Assembly (NCBI GenBank): GCA_003170275.1
Contig: PNAM01000042.1
Span: 59,936-123,935 of the forward strand
Origin: Myxococcales bacterium
GTDB taxonomy: Bacteria > Myxococcota_A > Polyangia > Palsa-1104
Direction: 5' to 3'
Length of the DNA stretch: 64,000 nt
The notes under the pieces are model-generated. The model was not told the origin of the DNA and ran no database searches. It worked only from the letters and a program-made list of their open reading frames with translations. Within the stretch, counting starts at the first letter, position 1, and every line of letters begins with the position of its first letter. Made by a program: the position numbers and the translations under genes. Positions 1 through 8,523 of this stretch are shown piece after piece.

Positions 1-1
1 C

Positions 2-418
2 TCCGTCTGCCCGCTGTTCTATCGGCCCGAGTGCGGCTGCGACGGCGTCACCTACGGCAACACCTGCCAGGCCGCGTCGCATGGCACCAGCATCCAGCGC
101 GTCGGTACGTGCGCGGCGAACGTGGTAGGCAACTGGGAATTCATCGCCAAGAGCGGCGGCAGCCACTACGACTACACTTTCAACGCCGACGGCACGTTCG
201 TCTCGACGGAGCAGCCGGGCTGCGCGTTCACCACCCCACGCTGCCTGATCAAGATCGCGCCCGCGTCGGGCAACTACGCGGTCTCGGCCACCGACCTGTC
301 GCTGACCTACAGCTCCGACTTCCGCAGCGGCCAGACCGCCGACTTCTCGATCCAGAAGGCGGGCACGCACCTGGTCGGCAGCGACTGGGGCGCCTCGCTC
401 GACCTCACCCGCAAGTAG
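2..418 (+). CDS. Kazal-type serine protease inhibitor domain protein, C-terminal part (5' end outside window)
   Basis: Frame 2 is open from the window start: SVCPLFYRPECGCDGVTYGNTCQAASHGTSIQRVGTC... matches the Kazal C-x-C-DG-x-TY-x-N-x-C pattern; stop TAG at 416-418. Confidence 0.7.
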   Translation, partial: SVCPLFYRPECGCDGVTYGNTCQAASHGTSIQRVGTCAANVVGNWEFIAKSGGSHYDYTFNADGTFVSTEQPGCAFTTPRCLIKIAPASGNYAVSATDLSLTYSSDFRSGQTADFSIQKAGTHLVGSDWGASLDLTRK

Positions 419-423
419 CCCGG

Positions 424-509
424 TGCCGGGGGCGGGAGTCGAACCCGCACACGCCTTTCGGCGTTAGGGATTTTAAGTCCCCTGCGTTTACCAGTTTCGC
501 CACCCCGGC
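424..509 (-). tRNA. tRNA-Leu (anticodon UAA)
   Basis: Reverse complement GCCGGGGTGGCGAAACTGGTAAACGCAGGGGACTTAAAATCCCTAACGCCGAAAGGCGTGTGCGGGTTCGACTCCCGCCCCCGGCA folds as a class II tRNA: acceptor GCCGGGG/CCCCGGC, anticodon loop CTTAAAA, long variable arm, GGTTCGACTCC T-arm. Confidence 0.95.
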
Positions 510-593
510 GTGGTGGTAAACGCTACGTCACGTCTGAGTTTTTCGCCAACTCGTGTTGCGAGTCGCTTTGACCGTTCGAGCCCGTTTGCGGTC

Positions 594-632
594 GTCGTCG
601 TCGGGGCCTACCAGGCCGTCACCGCGCCATGG
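594..632 (+). repeat. 39-bp dispersed repeat, copy A (inverted partner at 3433-3471)
   Basis: gtcgtcgtcggggcctaccaggccgtcaccgcgccatgg matches the reverse complement of 3433-3471 at 37/39 positions by hand alignment. Confidence 0.8.
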
Positions 633-662
633 CGGCGGTGGAACGCACGTGCGCGACGCGAG

Positions 663-1071
663 CGTAGAAGTGACGTCACCTCACCGCCCTACCTCGGCAC
701 CTACGACTACGCGCAGCAGCACGCGCGCCGCTTCGGCCGGCTCGGGCTCGATCCGCGCCCGTTCGAGGAGCAGGAGATCGGCGCGACGCCGCGCCAAGAC
801 GCCCGACGCCGCGCTCGCCAAGTGGCAGGCCGACGTGGACGCGTTCGTCGCCGGGTTCGCGCGCGTGCTCGCGCTCGGGGGCCGCGCGTTCGTGGTGATC
901 GGCGACTCCGCGGTCGGCAAGCAGGTGATCCCCGGCGACGTCGCCATCCGCCGCGCGGCGGAGCGCTGCAAGCTGGTCGTCCCCGCCGCGGCAGTGCAGG
1001 TCCGCCCGAGCTTCTACCAGCCCGCCGCGCAGAAGACCCGCCGCGAGCACCTGCTCCTGCTCACCCGCTGA
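663..1071 (+). pseudogene. Truncated, frameshifted DNA methylase-like remnant
   Basis: Frame 3 carries DVTSPPYLGTYDYAQQHARRFGRLGLDPRPFEEQEIGA (TSPPY methylase motif IV). Around 785 the continuation moves to frame 1: RRRAKTPDAALAKWQADVDAFVAGFARVLALGGRAFVVIGDSAVGKQVIPGDVAIRRAAERC...stop. The N-terminal region is absent. Confidence 0.55.
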
Positions 1072-1072
1072 G

Positions 1073-2749
1073 CTACATGAGCTTGCAAACGTTGGTGGTG
1101 CAACCCACGCCCCCGCAGCAATGCTGCGGCGAGACGCAGATCGGGCCGGGACACTGGCCACCACAGGTGTCCGCCTGGCGGCAACCGTCGCACTGAGGCG
1201 TGCAACACGTCCCGTTGTAGCAACGATCGCCGAAGCCGCACGTGCAGGTTCCGCCGCACGCCGTGTCGGGGCCCCCGCAGCTCGTGCCGCAGCTCGAGGT
1301 ACAGCAACTCCCCGTGGTGGAACACTTCTGCGGGAACGTGCAGCCGCTCCCGCAGGTGCCGCCGCAGCCGTCCGAGCCGCAGCTCTTTCCGGCGCAGTCC
1401 GGCGTGCAGCAAGCAGTGCCGAAGCAGGTCGAGCCGGAGACGCAGTCGCTCGGCACGCTGCAGGTGGCCGGACAATCGTTGCCACTGCACAAGAAGGCGC
1501 CGCACGAGGTCATCGTCGGCGCTGAGCAGCCACCGGCGCCATCGCAGCCCGCCTGATCGGTGCGCGTGCTCGTGCCCGACGGGCAGCTCTGTGCGCTACA
1601 GATCGTGGCCGCGCCGGCGAAGCCGCACGCGGTATTGGAGGCGCCGTCGCACGTTCCCTTGCACACGCCTGAGCCGGCGCACGCGCCGCGCGTGCCGTGC
1701 GGCTGGCCCGAAATCACGGTCTGGCAGCTTCCCACGTTGCCGCTCACGTCGCACGCCTCGCACTTGCCGGCACACGCGACGTTGCAGCACACCCCGTCGG
1801 CGCACTGATTCGAGGTGCACTCGGCGCTGGCCGCGCAGGCGCGCGCGATCGGCTTGGTGGCCAGGCACACGCCATTGTTGCAATACGGGGTCGCGGTCGC
1901 ACAGGTCGCGTCGCTGCCGCACGCGCCCAGACAATCGTTGCCGCTACAGGTGGTGCCGCAGTTGATGGTCTGCGGTACCGGGCACGAGCCCGCTGCGTCA
2001 CATCCAGCGGCGAGGGTCTTGGTGCTGCCCGTGCACGACTGCGCGCGGCAGCTCACCGACGAGCCAGGATAGGTGCACGCGGTGCGCGAGGAGGTCGTGC
2101 ACGATCCCATGCACGGGGCGGTTCCGGTGCAGTCGCCACGGGTGCCATGCGGCTGGCCCATGATGACGGCGCTGCAGGTGCCGGCCGAGCCCGCCACGTC
2201 GCAGGCCTCGCACTTGCCGTCGCACGGCAGGTTGCAGCACACGCCGTCGACGCAGCGCCCGGACACGCACTCGCCTCCGCCACCGCACGCGACGCCGTTG
2301 GCCTTCTGCGCGGTGATGAGATCGGGCGGAGATCCGCCGCCGTCGCTGCCACCGTCGCCCGCGTCATCGGGCGTGCCAGCGTCGAACGCGCCGATCGCGA
2401 GGGCCAGGCTGCTGCAGCCTGAAGGCAGCGTGACCGACTCGATCTTGGATCCGTGCACAACGCTGCCCACCAGCGCGTCGATCTCGACGCTGATCGATTT
2501 CCCGGTCGGATAGCCCGCCGGGAAGTCGACTTCGAGCGTGCCGGTCGCGTCGCCGGGCCTGTGCGCGACGTCGTCCGCGAGTGTCGCGCCGTCGAGGGTC
2601 ACCTCGACGTGCAGTACGTCGGCAGTCGCCGCGTCGGCGTCCAGCGTGAGGGTCACGTAGAGAGTCCCCTCCTTGCACGGGCGCGTGTCGACGCAGCCAG
2701 CCCACAGGAGCGCGAGCGCAGCGGGAGCAAGGAGGGTCTTCATCATCAT
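1073..2749 (-). CDS. Secreted Cys-rich protein with duplicated CCNxxCxGKCEACD modules (lipoprotein-like signal)
   Basis: ORF 558 aa; MMMKTLLAPAALALLWAGC signal; two long Cys-rich units with shared core CCN..C.GKCEACDV.G..G.C..VI.GQPHGTRG.C. Confidence 0.75.
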   Translation of the reverse strand: MMMKTLLAPAALALLWAGCVDTRPCKEGTLYVTLTLDADAATADVLHVEVTLDGATLADDVAHRPGDATGTLEVDFPAGYPTGKSISVEIDALVGSVVHGSKIESVTLPSGCSSLALAIGAFDAGTPDDAGDGGSDGGGSPPDLITAQKANGVACGGGGECVSGRCVDGVCCNLPCDGKCEACDVAGSAGTCSAVIMGQPHGTRGDCTGTAPCMGSCTTSSRTACTYPGSSVSCRAQSCTGSTKTLAAGCDAAGSCPVPQTINCGTTCSGNDCLGACGSDATCATATPYCNNGVCLATKPIARACAASAECTSNQCADGVCCNVACAGKCEACDVSGNVGSCQTVISGQPHGTRGACAGSGVCKGTCDGASNTACGFAGAATICSAQSCPSGTSTRTDQAGCDGAGGCSAPTMTSCGAFLCSGNDCPATCSVPSDCVSGSTCFGTACCTPDCAGKSCGSDGCGGTCGSGCTFPQKCSTTGSCCTSSCGTSCGGPDTACGGTCTCGFGDRCYNGTCCTPQCDGCRQADTCGGQCPGPICVSPQHCCGGVGCTTNVCKLM

Positions 2750-3385
2750 CTAATGGAGCCGCGCCGTTCCGAAGCTGCCGCTCGGATCCTGCGGGCCGCC
2801 CGACAGCCCCAGCCCCAGCCCGAGGCCAACCCCCAGCCCGACCGCTGCGACCGCCCCGACGACCACACCGATGACCCACGGCTTGACCCGTTGCCTCTTT
2901 TGCGGCGGCGGTGCGGTGAGCGTGGCCGCCAGGTCGGGGTGGCTCACGACCGGGTGGGACGGCGGCTCGTCGGGCGGCGGCGCGGCCACCGGCTTGCCGA
3001 CCGGCGCGACCTCGGTCGGCGGCGAGGCCGTAGCCCGCTTGTCGCTCTCGATCGCCGCGTTGAGCGCGACGATGTGGCGCTGCACCTCGTCCCGGTTTCG
3101 CTGCTTGTCGAACAGCCGCAGGTAGTTCTGGTACAGCAGCAGGGCGCGCGGCTTGTTGCCTGCCAGCCGATGCGACTGCGCCGCGTTGTATAAGAGCGCC
3201 GGGTCGGGCTTCACCGCAAACGCCTTCTCGTAGGCGATCGCCGCTTCGGGGTAGTTGCCGAGCGCGTAGGCCGACAGCCCCTGCTCGTAGTAGGCCTTGG
3301 CGTCCTCGAGCCCACCGGCGTGCGCGACCCCGCACAGAAGTGCGCACGCAACGCCAATCGATCTCAGGGTACTACTACCCACCAC
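2750..3385 (-). CDS. TPR protein with signal peptide and C-terminal transmembrane segment
   Basis: 211 aa; AKAYYEQGLSAYALGNYPEAAIAYEKAFAVKPDPALLYNAAQSHRLAGNKPRALLLYQNYL TPR pattern; hydrophobic C-terminus; directly abuts the downstream Cys-rich gene. Confidence 0.75.
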   Translation of the reverse strand: MVGSSTLRSIGVACALLCGVAHAGGLEDAKAYYEQGLSAYALGNYPEAAIAYEKAFAVKPDPALLYNAAQSHRLAGNKPRALLLYQNYLRLFDKQRNRDEVQRHIVALNAAIESDKRATASPPTEVAPVGKPVAAPPPDEPPSHPVVSHPDLAATLTAPPPQKRQRVKPWVIGVVVGAVAAVGLGVGLGLGLGLSGGPQDPSGSFGTARLH

Positions 3386-3432
3386 TAGATAATGAGGGTA
3401 TCAACTTTCGGCGGGCTGTTCCACTGCTGCTT

Positions 3433-3471
3433 CCATGGCGCGGTGACGGCCTGGGAGGCCCCGCCGACGAC
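3433..3471 (-). repeat. 39-bp dispersed repeat, copy B (inverted relative to 594-632)
   Basis: Reverse complement gtcgtcggcggggcctcccaggccgtcaccgcgccatgg, 37/39 identical to copy A. Confidence 0.8.
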
Positions 3472-3505
3472 ACCGGCGCCGGCACGGTAAGCCGGTTTTC
3501 TTCGA

Positions 3506-4945
3506 CTACCCGGCGGTCGTCGTCGCCCCGTAGCCGATGACCGCCTTGGTCTCGAGAAACTCGTGGATGCCGAACTCACCGCCCCATTCGCGGCCGTTGC
3601 CGGACTGCTTGTAGCCGCCGAACGGAACGTTGAAGTCCACCGGTGCGCCGTTGAGGTGCACGTTGCCGGTGCGTAGCTGGGCCGCCACCTTGCGCGCGTG
3701 GTCGATCGAGCAGGACTGCACGTAGCCCGACAGACCGTAGACGGTGTCGTTCGCCAAGTCGATCGCCTGCTGCTCGGTGTCGTAGGGCAGGATCGCGAGC
3801 ACTGGCCCGAAGATCTCCTCGCGCGCGATGGTCATGTCGTTCTTGACGTCGGCGAAGATCGTGGGCCGCACGTAATAGCCGTGGCTCAGACCCTCCGGCC
3901 GTCCCAGGCCGCCCACCACGAGCCGCGCGCCTTCGTCGATGCCCTTCTTGATGAGCCCCTGGATCTTGTTGTACTGGGCCTCGCTCACCACGGGACCCAG
4001 GCTCCCGGGCGATCCGTCGCCCACCCTGGTCGTCTCGACGACGGCCTTGGCCATGGCCGCGATCTCGTCCTGCTTTCTGCGCGGCACGAACATCCGCGTG
4101 GGCGCGTTGCAGGATTGGCCGGAGTTGAGGAACAGGCTGCTCAGCTCCGACTCGACCGCCTTCTGAAAGTCGGCGTCTTCCAGGACGATGTTGGCGGACT
4201 TGCCGCCCAGCTCCTGCGCCACGCGCTTGACCGTGTCCGCTGCGGCCTTGGCCACCGCGATGCCGGCGCGCGTCGAGCCGGTGAACGACATCATGTCGAT
4301 GCCCGGATGCCTGGACATCGCGTCGCCGACGGTGGGTCCGTCGCCATTGACCAGGTTGAAGACACCGGCGGGAACGCCCGCTTCATGCATCACCTGCGCG
4401 AAGACCATGGCGTTGAGCGGGGCGATCTCGCTCGGCTTGAGGACCATCGTGCAGCCGGCGGCGAGCGCCGGCGCCACCTTGCAGGCGATCTGGTTGACCG
4501 GCCAGTTCCACGGCGTGATCAGCCCGCACACGCCTACCGCCTCGTAGCGGATCATGTTGTTGCCGCGCGGCACCTCGAACTGGAAGTCCGTGAGCGCCTG
4601 CAACGTCCCGCCGAAGTGGGCCAGCGCCGAGGGACCCTGCGCCGCCTTGGCCAACCACATGGGCGCGCCCATCTCGCTATGGATCGCCTCTGCGATCTCG
4701 CCCAGATGCTTCTGGTAGGTGGCGATGATCGATTGCATCAGCTCGATGCGTTGCTTCTTGGTAGTGCGCGAGAAGCTCTCGAAGGCCCGGCGCGCTGCAG
4801 CCACCGCCTTGTCCACGTCGGCAGGGGAGCCCAGCGATACGCGAGCGAAGGCCTGTTCGTTGGCGGGGTTGATGACGTCGCGGGTCGAAGGCGTGACCGG
4901 ATTGACCCATTTCCCATCGATATAGAACTGCAGGCGCTCGAGCAT
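3506..4945 (-). CDS. Aldehyde dehydrogenase family protein
   Basis: 479 aa; GLITPWNWPVNQIACKVAPALAAGCTMVLKPSE, FTGSTRAGIAVAKAAADTVKRVAQELGGKSANIVLEDAD, NSGQSCNAPTRMFVPR, EEIFGPVL motifs. Confidence 0.93.
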   Translation of the reverse strand: MLERLQFYIDGKWVNPVTPSTRDVINPANEQAFARVSLGSPADVDKAVAAARRAFESFSRTTKKQRIELMQSIIATYQKHLGEIAEAIHSEMGAPMWLAKAAQGPSALAHFGGTLQALTDFQFEVPRGNNMIRYEAVGVCGLITPWNWPVNQIACKVAPALAAGCTMVLKPSEIAPLNAMVFAQVMHEAGVPAGVFNLVNGDGPTVGDAMSRHPGIDMMSFTGSTRAGIAVAKAAADTVKRVAQELGGKSANIVLEDADFQKAVESELSSLFLNSGQSCNAPTRMFVPRRKQDEIAAMAKAVVETTRVGDGSPGSLGPVVSEAQYNKIQGLIKKGIDEGARLVVGGLGRPEGLSHGYYVRPTIFADVKNDMTIAREEIFGPVLAILPYDTEQQAIDLANDTVYGLSGYVQSCSIDHARKVAAQLRTGNVHLNGAPVDFNVPFGGYKQSGNGREWGGEFGIHEFLETKAVIGYGATTTAG

Positions 4946-5004
4946 GGCCGTCTCCCTTGTGGTGTGTTGGCGTCGCGGGGATGCGGCACTATAGTGGAAC
5001 CGCT

Positions 5005-5283
5005 TCAGGCAGTCATCTTATGGTCGGCGATCCAGATCTCCCGCTTCACCTTGCCGGCCCGCGCCACGCCTTCCTTGAACGCCTGCGACTTGAACCACTC
5101 CATGGCGCGCGTGATCTCCTGGACGTCGAGGTGCACCAGGACCGACCCTGGCTCGGCGGCGTCGCGGTAGACCGGACCGTCGGTGATGCCGTAGTCCAGG
5201 CGCGCCGTCTGGCAGCTGTTGTGCGCCTCGAGCCAGAGGTCGTAATTCTCGGGGGTCACGCGAATGAGAATGGCCGTGCTCAT
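5005..5283 (-). CDS. Small protein, possible antibiotic-biosynthesis-monooxygenase-like/ferredoxin-like fold
   Basis: 92 aa ORF, MSTAILIRVTPENYDLWLEAHNSC...; between MarR gene and aldehyde dehydrogenase gene; fold suggestion is inference. Confidence 0.6.
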   Translation of the reverse strand: MSTAILIRVTPENYDLWLEAHNSCQTARLDYGITDGPVYRDAAEPGSVLVHLDVQEITRAMEWFKSQAFKEGVARAGKVKREIWIADHKMTA

Positions 5284-5314
5284 GTAGTCGCTCCTGGTAG
5301 GGGTGGCTTCGAAT

Positions 5315-5349
5315 CACTTGTATCGTGAAACAGTTTCGTTTGTAAAGTG
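5315..5349. promoter_or_regulatory. Candidate operator palindrome for the divergent MarR-type regulator
   Basis: CACTTgtatcgtGAAACaGTTTCgtttgtaAAGTG: inner GAAAC-A-GTTTC and outer CACTT/AAGTG arms are symmetric about position 5332, in the 5283/5383 divergent intergenic region. Confidence 0.5.
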
Positions 5350-5382
5350 TTTTTCGGTGAAGAAAGCGATAGAGTGTCTCCC

Positions 5383-5826
5383 ATGAAGAAGCCCAGACGC
5401 GCTGCCGACTTGTCGAAGACCGTGTGCATGGATCTGGCGCGCGGCTTTCATCGGGTCCGCGCCGAGATGGTCGCGCACGCCGAGCGCTACGCCAGGGAAG
5501 CGGGCGTCGAGGCGAGCCTGCTCGCGCTAATCCATGTGCTCGGCCTGCGCGGCCCCACGCGCATGAGCGACCTCGCCGAGCGCACCGTCATCGCTGCGCC
5601 CAGCATCACCCGCCGCGCCAAGCAGCTCGAGGCGCTCGGGCTGGCGGTGCGGGAACGGGCTCCCACCTCCGATCGCGAGGTCCTCATCCGGCTCACCGAA
5701 GCCGGCCGCGCTCTGTTCGAGCGCAGCTTCCGCTTCATCCACGACGAGCACGCCCGCTACTTCGACGACCGCCTCGGCGCCGCCGAACAGCGACAGCTGC
5801 TGGCCCTGCTCGAGCGGCTGCGCTGA
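5383..5826 (+). CDS. MarR-family transcriptional regulator
   Basis: MKKPRRAADLSKTVCMDLARGFHRVRAEM...LRGPTRMSDLAERTVIAAPSITRRAKQLEALGLAVRERAPTSDREVLIRLTEAGRALFERS, a winged-helix MarR signature; ATG at 5383 preferred over the upstream GTG. Confidence 0.88.
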   Translation: MKKPRRAADLSKTVCMDLARGFHRVRAEMVAHAERYAREAGVEASLLALIHVLGLRGPTRMSDLAERTVIAAPSITRRAKQLEALGLAVRERAPTSDREVLIRLTEAGRALFERSFRFIHDEHARYFDDRLGAAEQRQLLALLERLR

Positions 5827-5871
5827 CCGCTACGCTTCCGCGGGAGACACGATTCGTGGTAACAGCGGGAC

Positions 5872-6846
5872 ATGCTCCGGCGGGCCTGGCCGATCTTGCT
5901 CTTCGCAGCTGCCTGCGCGCCCTCGATCGGTGAGCGCAGCGCGGCGATCATCGGCGGCGTGCGCGACAGCGGCGATCCGGCGATCGTGTTGCTGGTCGCG
6001 TATCCGCCGAGTCTGTCGACCTTCGACACCTGCACGGCCTCGGTCGTCGGGCCGTCGCTGCTGCTCACCGCCGCCCACTGCGTCGACGCGGCGAATCATC
6101 CCGGCTATTCGTTCGGCGCGTTCCTCGGCGACGACGCCTCGGCGTACGCCACCGCGGCCACGCTGGCGCCGCAGCTCCTACCCGCCGCGGCGGTCCACGT
6201 GCACCCGCAGTACGATCCGCAGCCGCCGTTCACCGCGGACCTTGCCGTCGTCGAGCTGGCCAGCCCGCTGTCGATCGTGCCGCTGCCGGTCGGCCACGCG
6301 GCGCTCGCCTCGTCGCTGGTCGGCCAGTCGGCCACGCTCATCGGCTACGGCCAGATCCAATACCAGCAGTTCAACGTGAAGAAGTATTCGACCGCCACCA
6401 CCATCGCCAGCCTGCCCGCCGACGATACGGTGGTGGTGGGCGACGCGCAGCATCGGAGCTGCGTCGGCGACTCCGGCGGGCCGGCGCTGATCTCCGTCGC
6501 AGGGATCGAGACCATCGTCGGCGTCGACTCCTACACCGACACCACTGGCTGCACGCAGCCGTCGCACTACCGCCGCGTCGACCTCTACGCCGGCTTTCTC
6601 GATCCGTTCCTTCCCGCGCCCGCGCCCGCGCTGGACCTGAGCGCTGCGCCGGCCGACGGGAGCACCTCGCTCGATCTCGGCGACGATCTGGGCGGCGCCA
6701 GCGACGGGGCTGGAGCATCACCAGTCCCACCGCCAGCCCCACCGGGCGGCGGTGGCTGCGAGATCGGCGGCGCGAACAGCGGCGTCACGATGACCGCGCT
6801 CGCCGCGCTTCTCTTGTGGCTCGTGCGGCGTAGACGCCATAGCTGA
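5872..6846 (+). CDS. Trypsin-like serine protease with MYXO-CTERM-like sorting tail
   Basis: LLTAAHCVD, TADLAVVELASPL and GDSGGPAL catalytic triad motifs; C-terminus GGGGCEIGGANSGVTMTALAALLLWLVRRRRHS. Confidence 0.88.
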   Translation: MLRRAWPILLFAAACAPSIGERSAAIIGGVRDSGDPAIVLLVAYPPSLSTFDTCTASVVGPSLLLTAAHCVDAANHPGYSFGAFLGDDASAYATAATLAPQLLPAAAVHVHPQYDPQPPFTADLAVVELASPLSIVPLPVGHAALASSLVGQSATLIGYGQIQYQQFNVKKYSTATTIASLPADDTVVVGDAQHRSCVGDSGGPALISVAGIETIVGVDSYTDTTGCTQPSHYRRVDLYAGFLDPFLPAPAPALDLSAAPADGSTSLDLGDDLGGASDGAGASPVPPPAPPGGGGCEIGGANSGVTMTALAALLLWLVRRRRHS

Positions 6847-6900
6847 AGCTGGTCGGACCAGTGCTTGCCGTTTGGCGGTCGGGCGCGTAAGAATCGCTTC

Positions 6901-7581
6901 ATGTTGCGCGCGGTGCTCTTCGATCTCGACGGGACGCTGGTCGACAGCGAGCGTCAGAACGCCGAGTCGGTGGCGCGCGTGCTGACCCGCCGCGGGCGGC
7001 CACTCACCGACGAGGAGCGCGCGTTCGTGATCGGCCACGGGTGGGCCGAGATCCACCATCATCTGGTGTCGCACGGGGGCGTCGATCTGCCGCTCGAGGA
7101 GCTGATGCGGATGGCGGCGCACGAGCGCGAGCTGCTGGTGCAGGAGCAGGGCCTCGAGGTGCTTCCAGGCGCGGTCGAGCTGGTGCGGCGCGTCACCGGC
7201 CGGTACGCATCGGTGGTGGTCTCGGGCTCGAGCCGAGCCGAGATCGAGATGTGCCTGCGCGCCCTCGACGTGTATGGCTGCTTTCCGTGGTTCGTCGGCG
7301 CCGAGGACGCGGCGCGAGGTAAGCCGTTTCCCGACGGGTACCTGCTGGCAGCCCAGCGGCTCGGGGTGAAACCAGCCGAATGCCTGGTGATCGAGGACTC
7401 GGCCGCCGGTATCCGGGCGGGCCGCAGCGCCGGGATGACCGTGGTCGCCGTGCGCGCCGGCAACTTCGCGGGCCAGCCGCAGGACGAGGCCCACCTGATC
7501 GTCGGCACGCTGCTGGAGCTCGACGACGCAATGCTGGCGCGCCTCTCCGACGGTGCTTACGCTATTATCGAGAAGCAGTAA
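6901..7581 (+). CDS. HAD-superfamily hydrolase (phosphoglycolate phosphatase/beta-phosphoglucomutase-like)
   Basis: MLRAVLFDLDGTLVDSERQN...VVVSGSSRAEIE...GKPFPDGYLLAAQRLGVKPAECLVIEDSAAGIRAGRSAGM. Confidence 0.9.
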   Translation: MLRAVLFDLDGTLVDSERQNAESVARVLTRRGRPLTDEERAFVIGHGWAEIHHHLVSHGGVDLPLEELMRMAAHERELLVQEQGLEVLPGAVELVRRVTGRYASVVVSGSSRAEIEMCLRALDVYGCFPWFVGAEDAARGKPFPDGYLLAAQRLGVKPAECLVIEDSAAGIRAGRSAGMTVVAVRAGNFAGQPQDEAHLIVGTLLELDDAMLARLSDGAYAIIEKQ

Positions 7582-8522
7582 TGGATCTCGCGAAGTTTCC
7601 CGAGCGCGTCACGATCTACGAGGTGGGCCCACGCGACGGCCTGCAGAACGAGGCGCGTCCGATTCCCACCGCCGACAAGGTGGCGTTCATCGATGCGCTC
7701 TCGGCGACCGGTCTTTCGCACATCGAGATCACCAGCTTCGTCAATCCGAAGTGGATCCCGCAGCTCGCCGACGCGGCGCAGGTCGCCACCTCGATCACGC
7801 GGCGGCCGGGCGTTCACTACTCGTGCCTGGTGCCGAACAAGAAGGGGCTCGAGAGCGCGCTCGCCGCCGGCATGCGCGACGTGGCGGTGTTCCTCTCGGC
7901 GTCGGAGACGCACAACAAGAAGAACGTCAACAAGACCATCGGCGAGACGTTGATCGCGTTCGAGGACGTGATCGCGCCAGCCAAGGCCGCGGGCGCTCGC
8001 GTGCGCGCGTACGTGTCGACGGTGTTCGGCTGCCCGTACGAGGGCGCGGTCGATCCCGTCAAGGTGGTCGCGTTGGTCAAGGAGCTGCGCGCGCGCGGCG
8101 TCTACCAGGTCTCGCTCGGCGACACCATCGGCGTCGGCACGCCGCTGCAGGTGCAGTCGGTGCTCGGTCAGGTGCTCGCGGTCGCGCCGATCGAGGAGAT
8201 CGCGGTGCACTTCCACGACACGCGCGGCACCGCGCTGGCCAACGTGCTGGTCGCGGTCGGCCTGGGCATCTCGACGGTGGACTCGGCGCTGGGCGGGCTC
8301 GGCGGCTGTCCCTACGCGCCGGGCGCCTCGGGCAACCTGGCCACCGAAGACGTGGTCTACATGCTGCACGGCATGGGCATCGAGACCGGCGTCGATCTCG
8401 AGGCGCTGGTCGCGTGCTCCTCCCGCGTCGCTGCGCTGGTCGGCCACGAGCTGCCGTCGAAGTACCTGAAGGCTGCCTTGGGCACGATCGCGCGCCAATC
8501 GCGCCGCGTCACCGCCGGCTGA
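7581..8522 (+). CDS. Hydroxymethylglutaryl-CoA lyase
   Basis: MDLAKFPERVTIYEVGPRDGLQNE...SFVNPKWIPQLADA...VSTVFGCPYEG...SLGDTIGVGTP...HFHDTRGTALANVL...GLGGCPYAPGASGNLATEDVVYML; TAATG overlap with the HAD gene. Confidence 0.93.
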   Translation: MDLAKFPERVTIYEVGPRDGLQNEARPIPTADKVAFIDALSATGLSHIEITSFVNPKWIPQLADAAQVATSITRRPGVHYSCLVPNKKGLESALAAGMRDVAVFLSASETHNKKNVNKTIGETLIAFEDVIAPAKAAGARVRAYVSTVFGCPYEGAVDPVKVVALVKELRARGVYQVSLGDTIGVGTPLQVQSVLGQVLAVAPIEEIAVHFHDTRGTALANVLVAVGLGISTVDSALGGLGGCPYAPGASGNLATEDVVYMLHGMGIETGVDLEALVACSSRVAALVGHELPSKYLKAALGTIARQSRRVTAG

Positions 8523-8523
8523 G

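Noticed and set aside
549-563. Small hairpin ACTCG-TGTTG-CGAGT near tRNA-Leu
   Set aside because: Short stem, no T-tract; not convincing as a terminator or att site.
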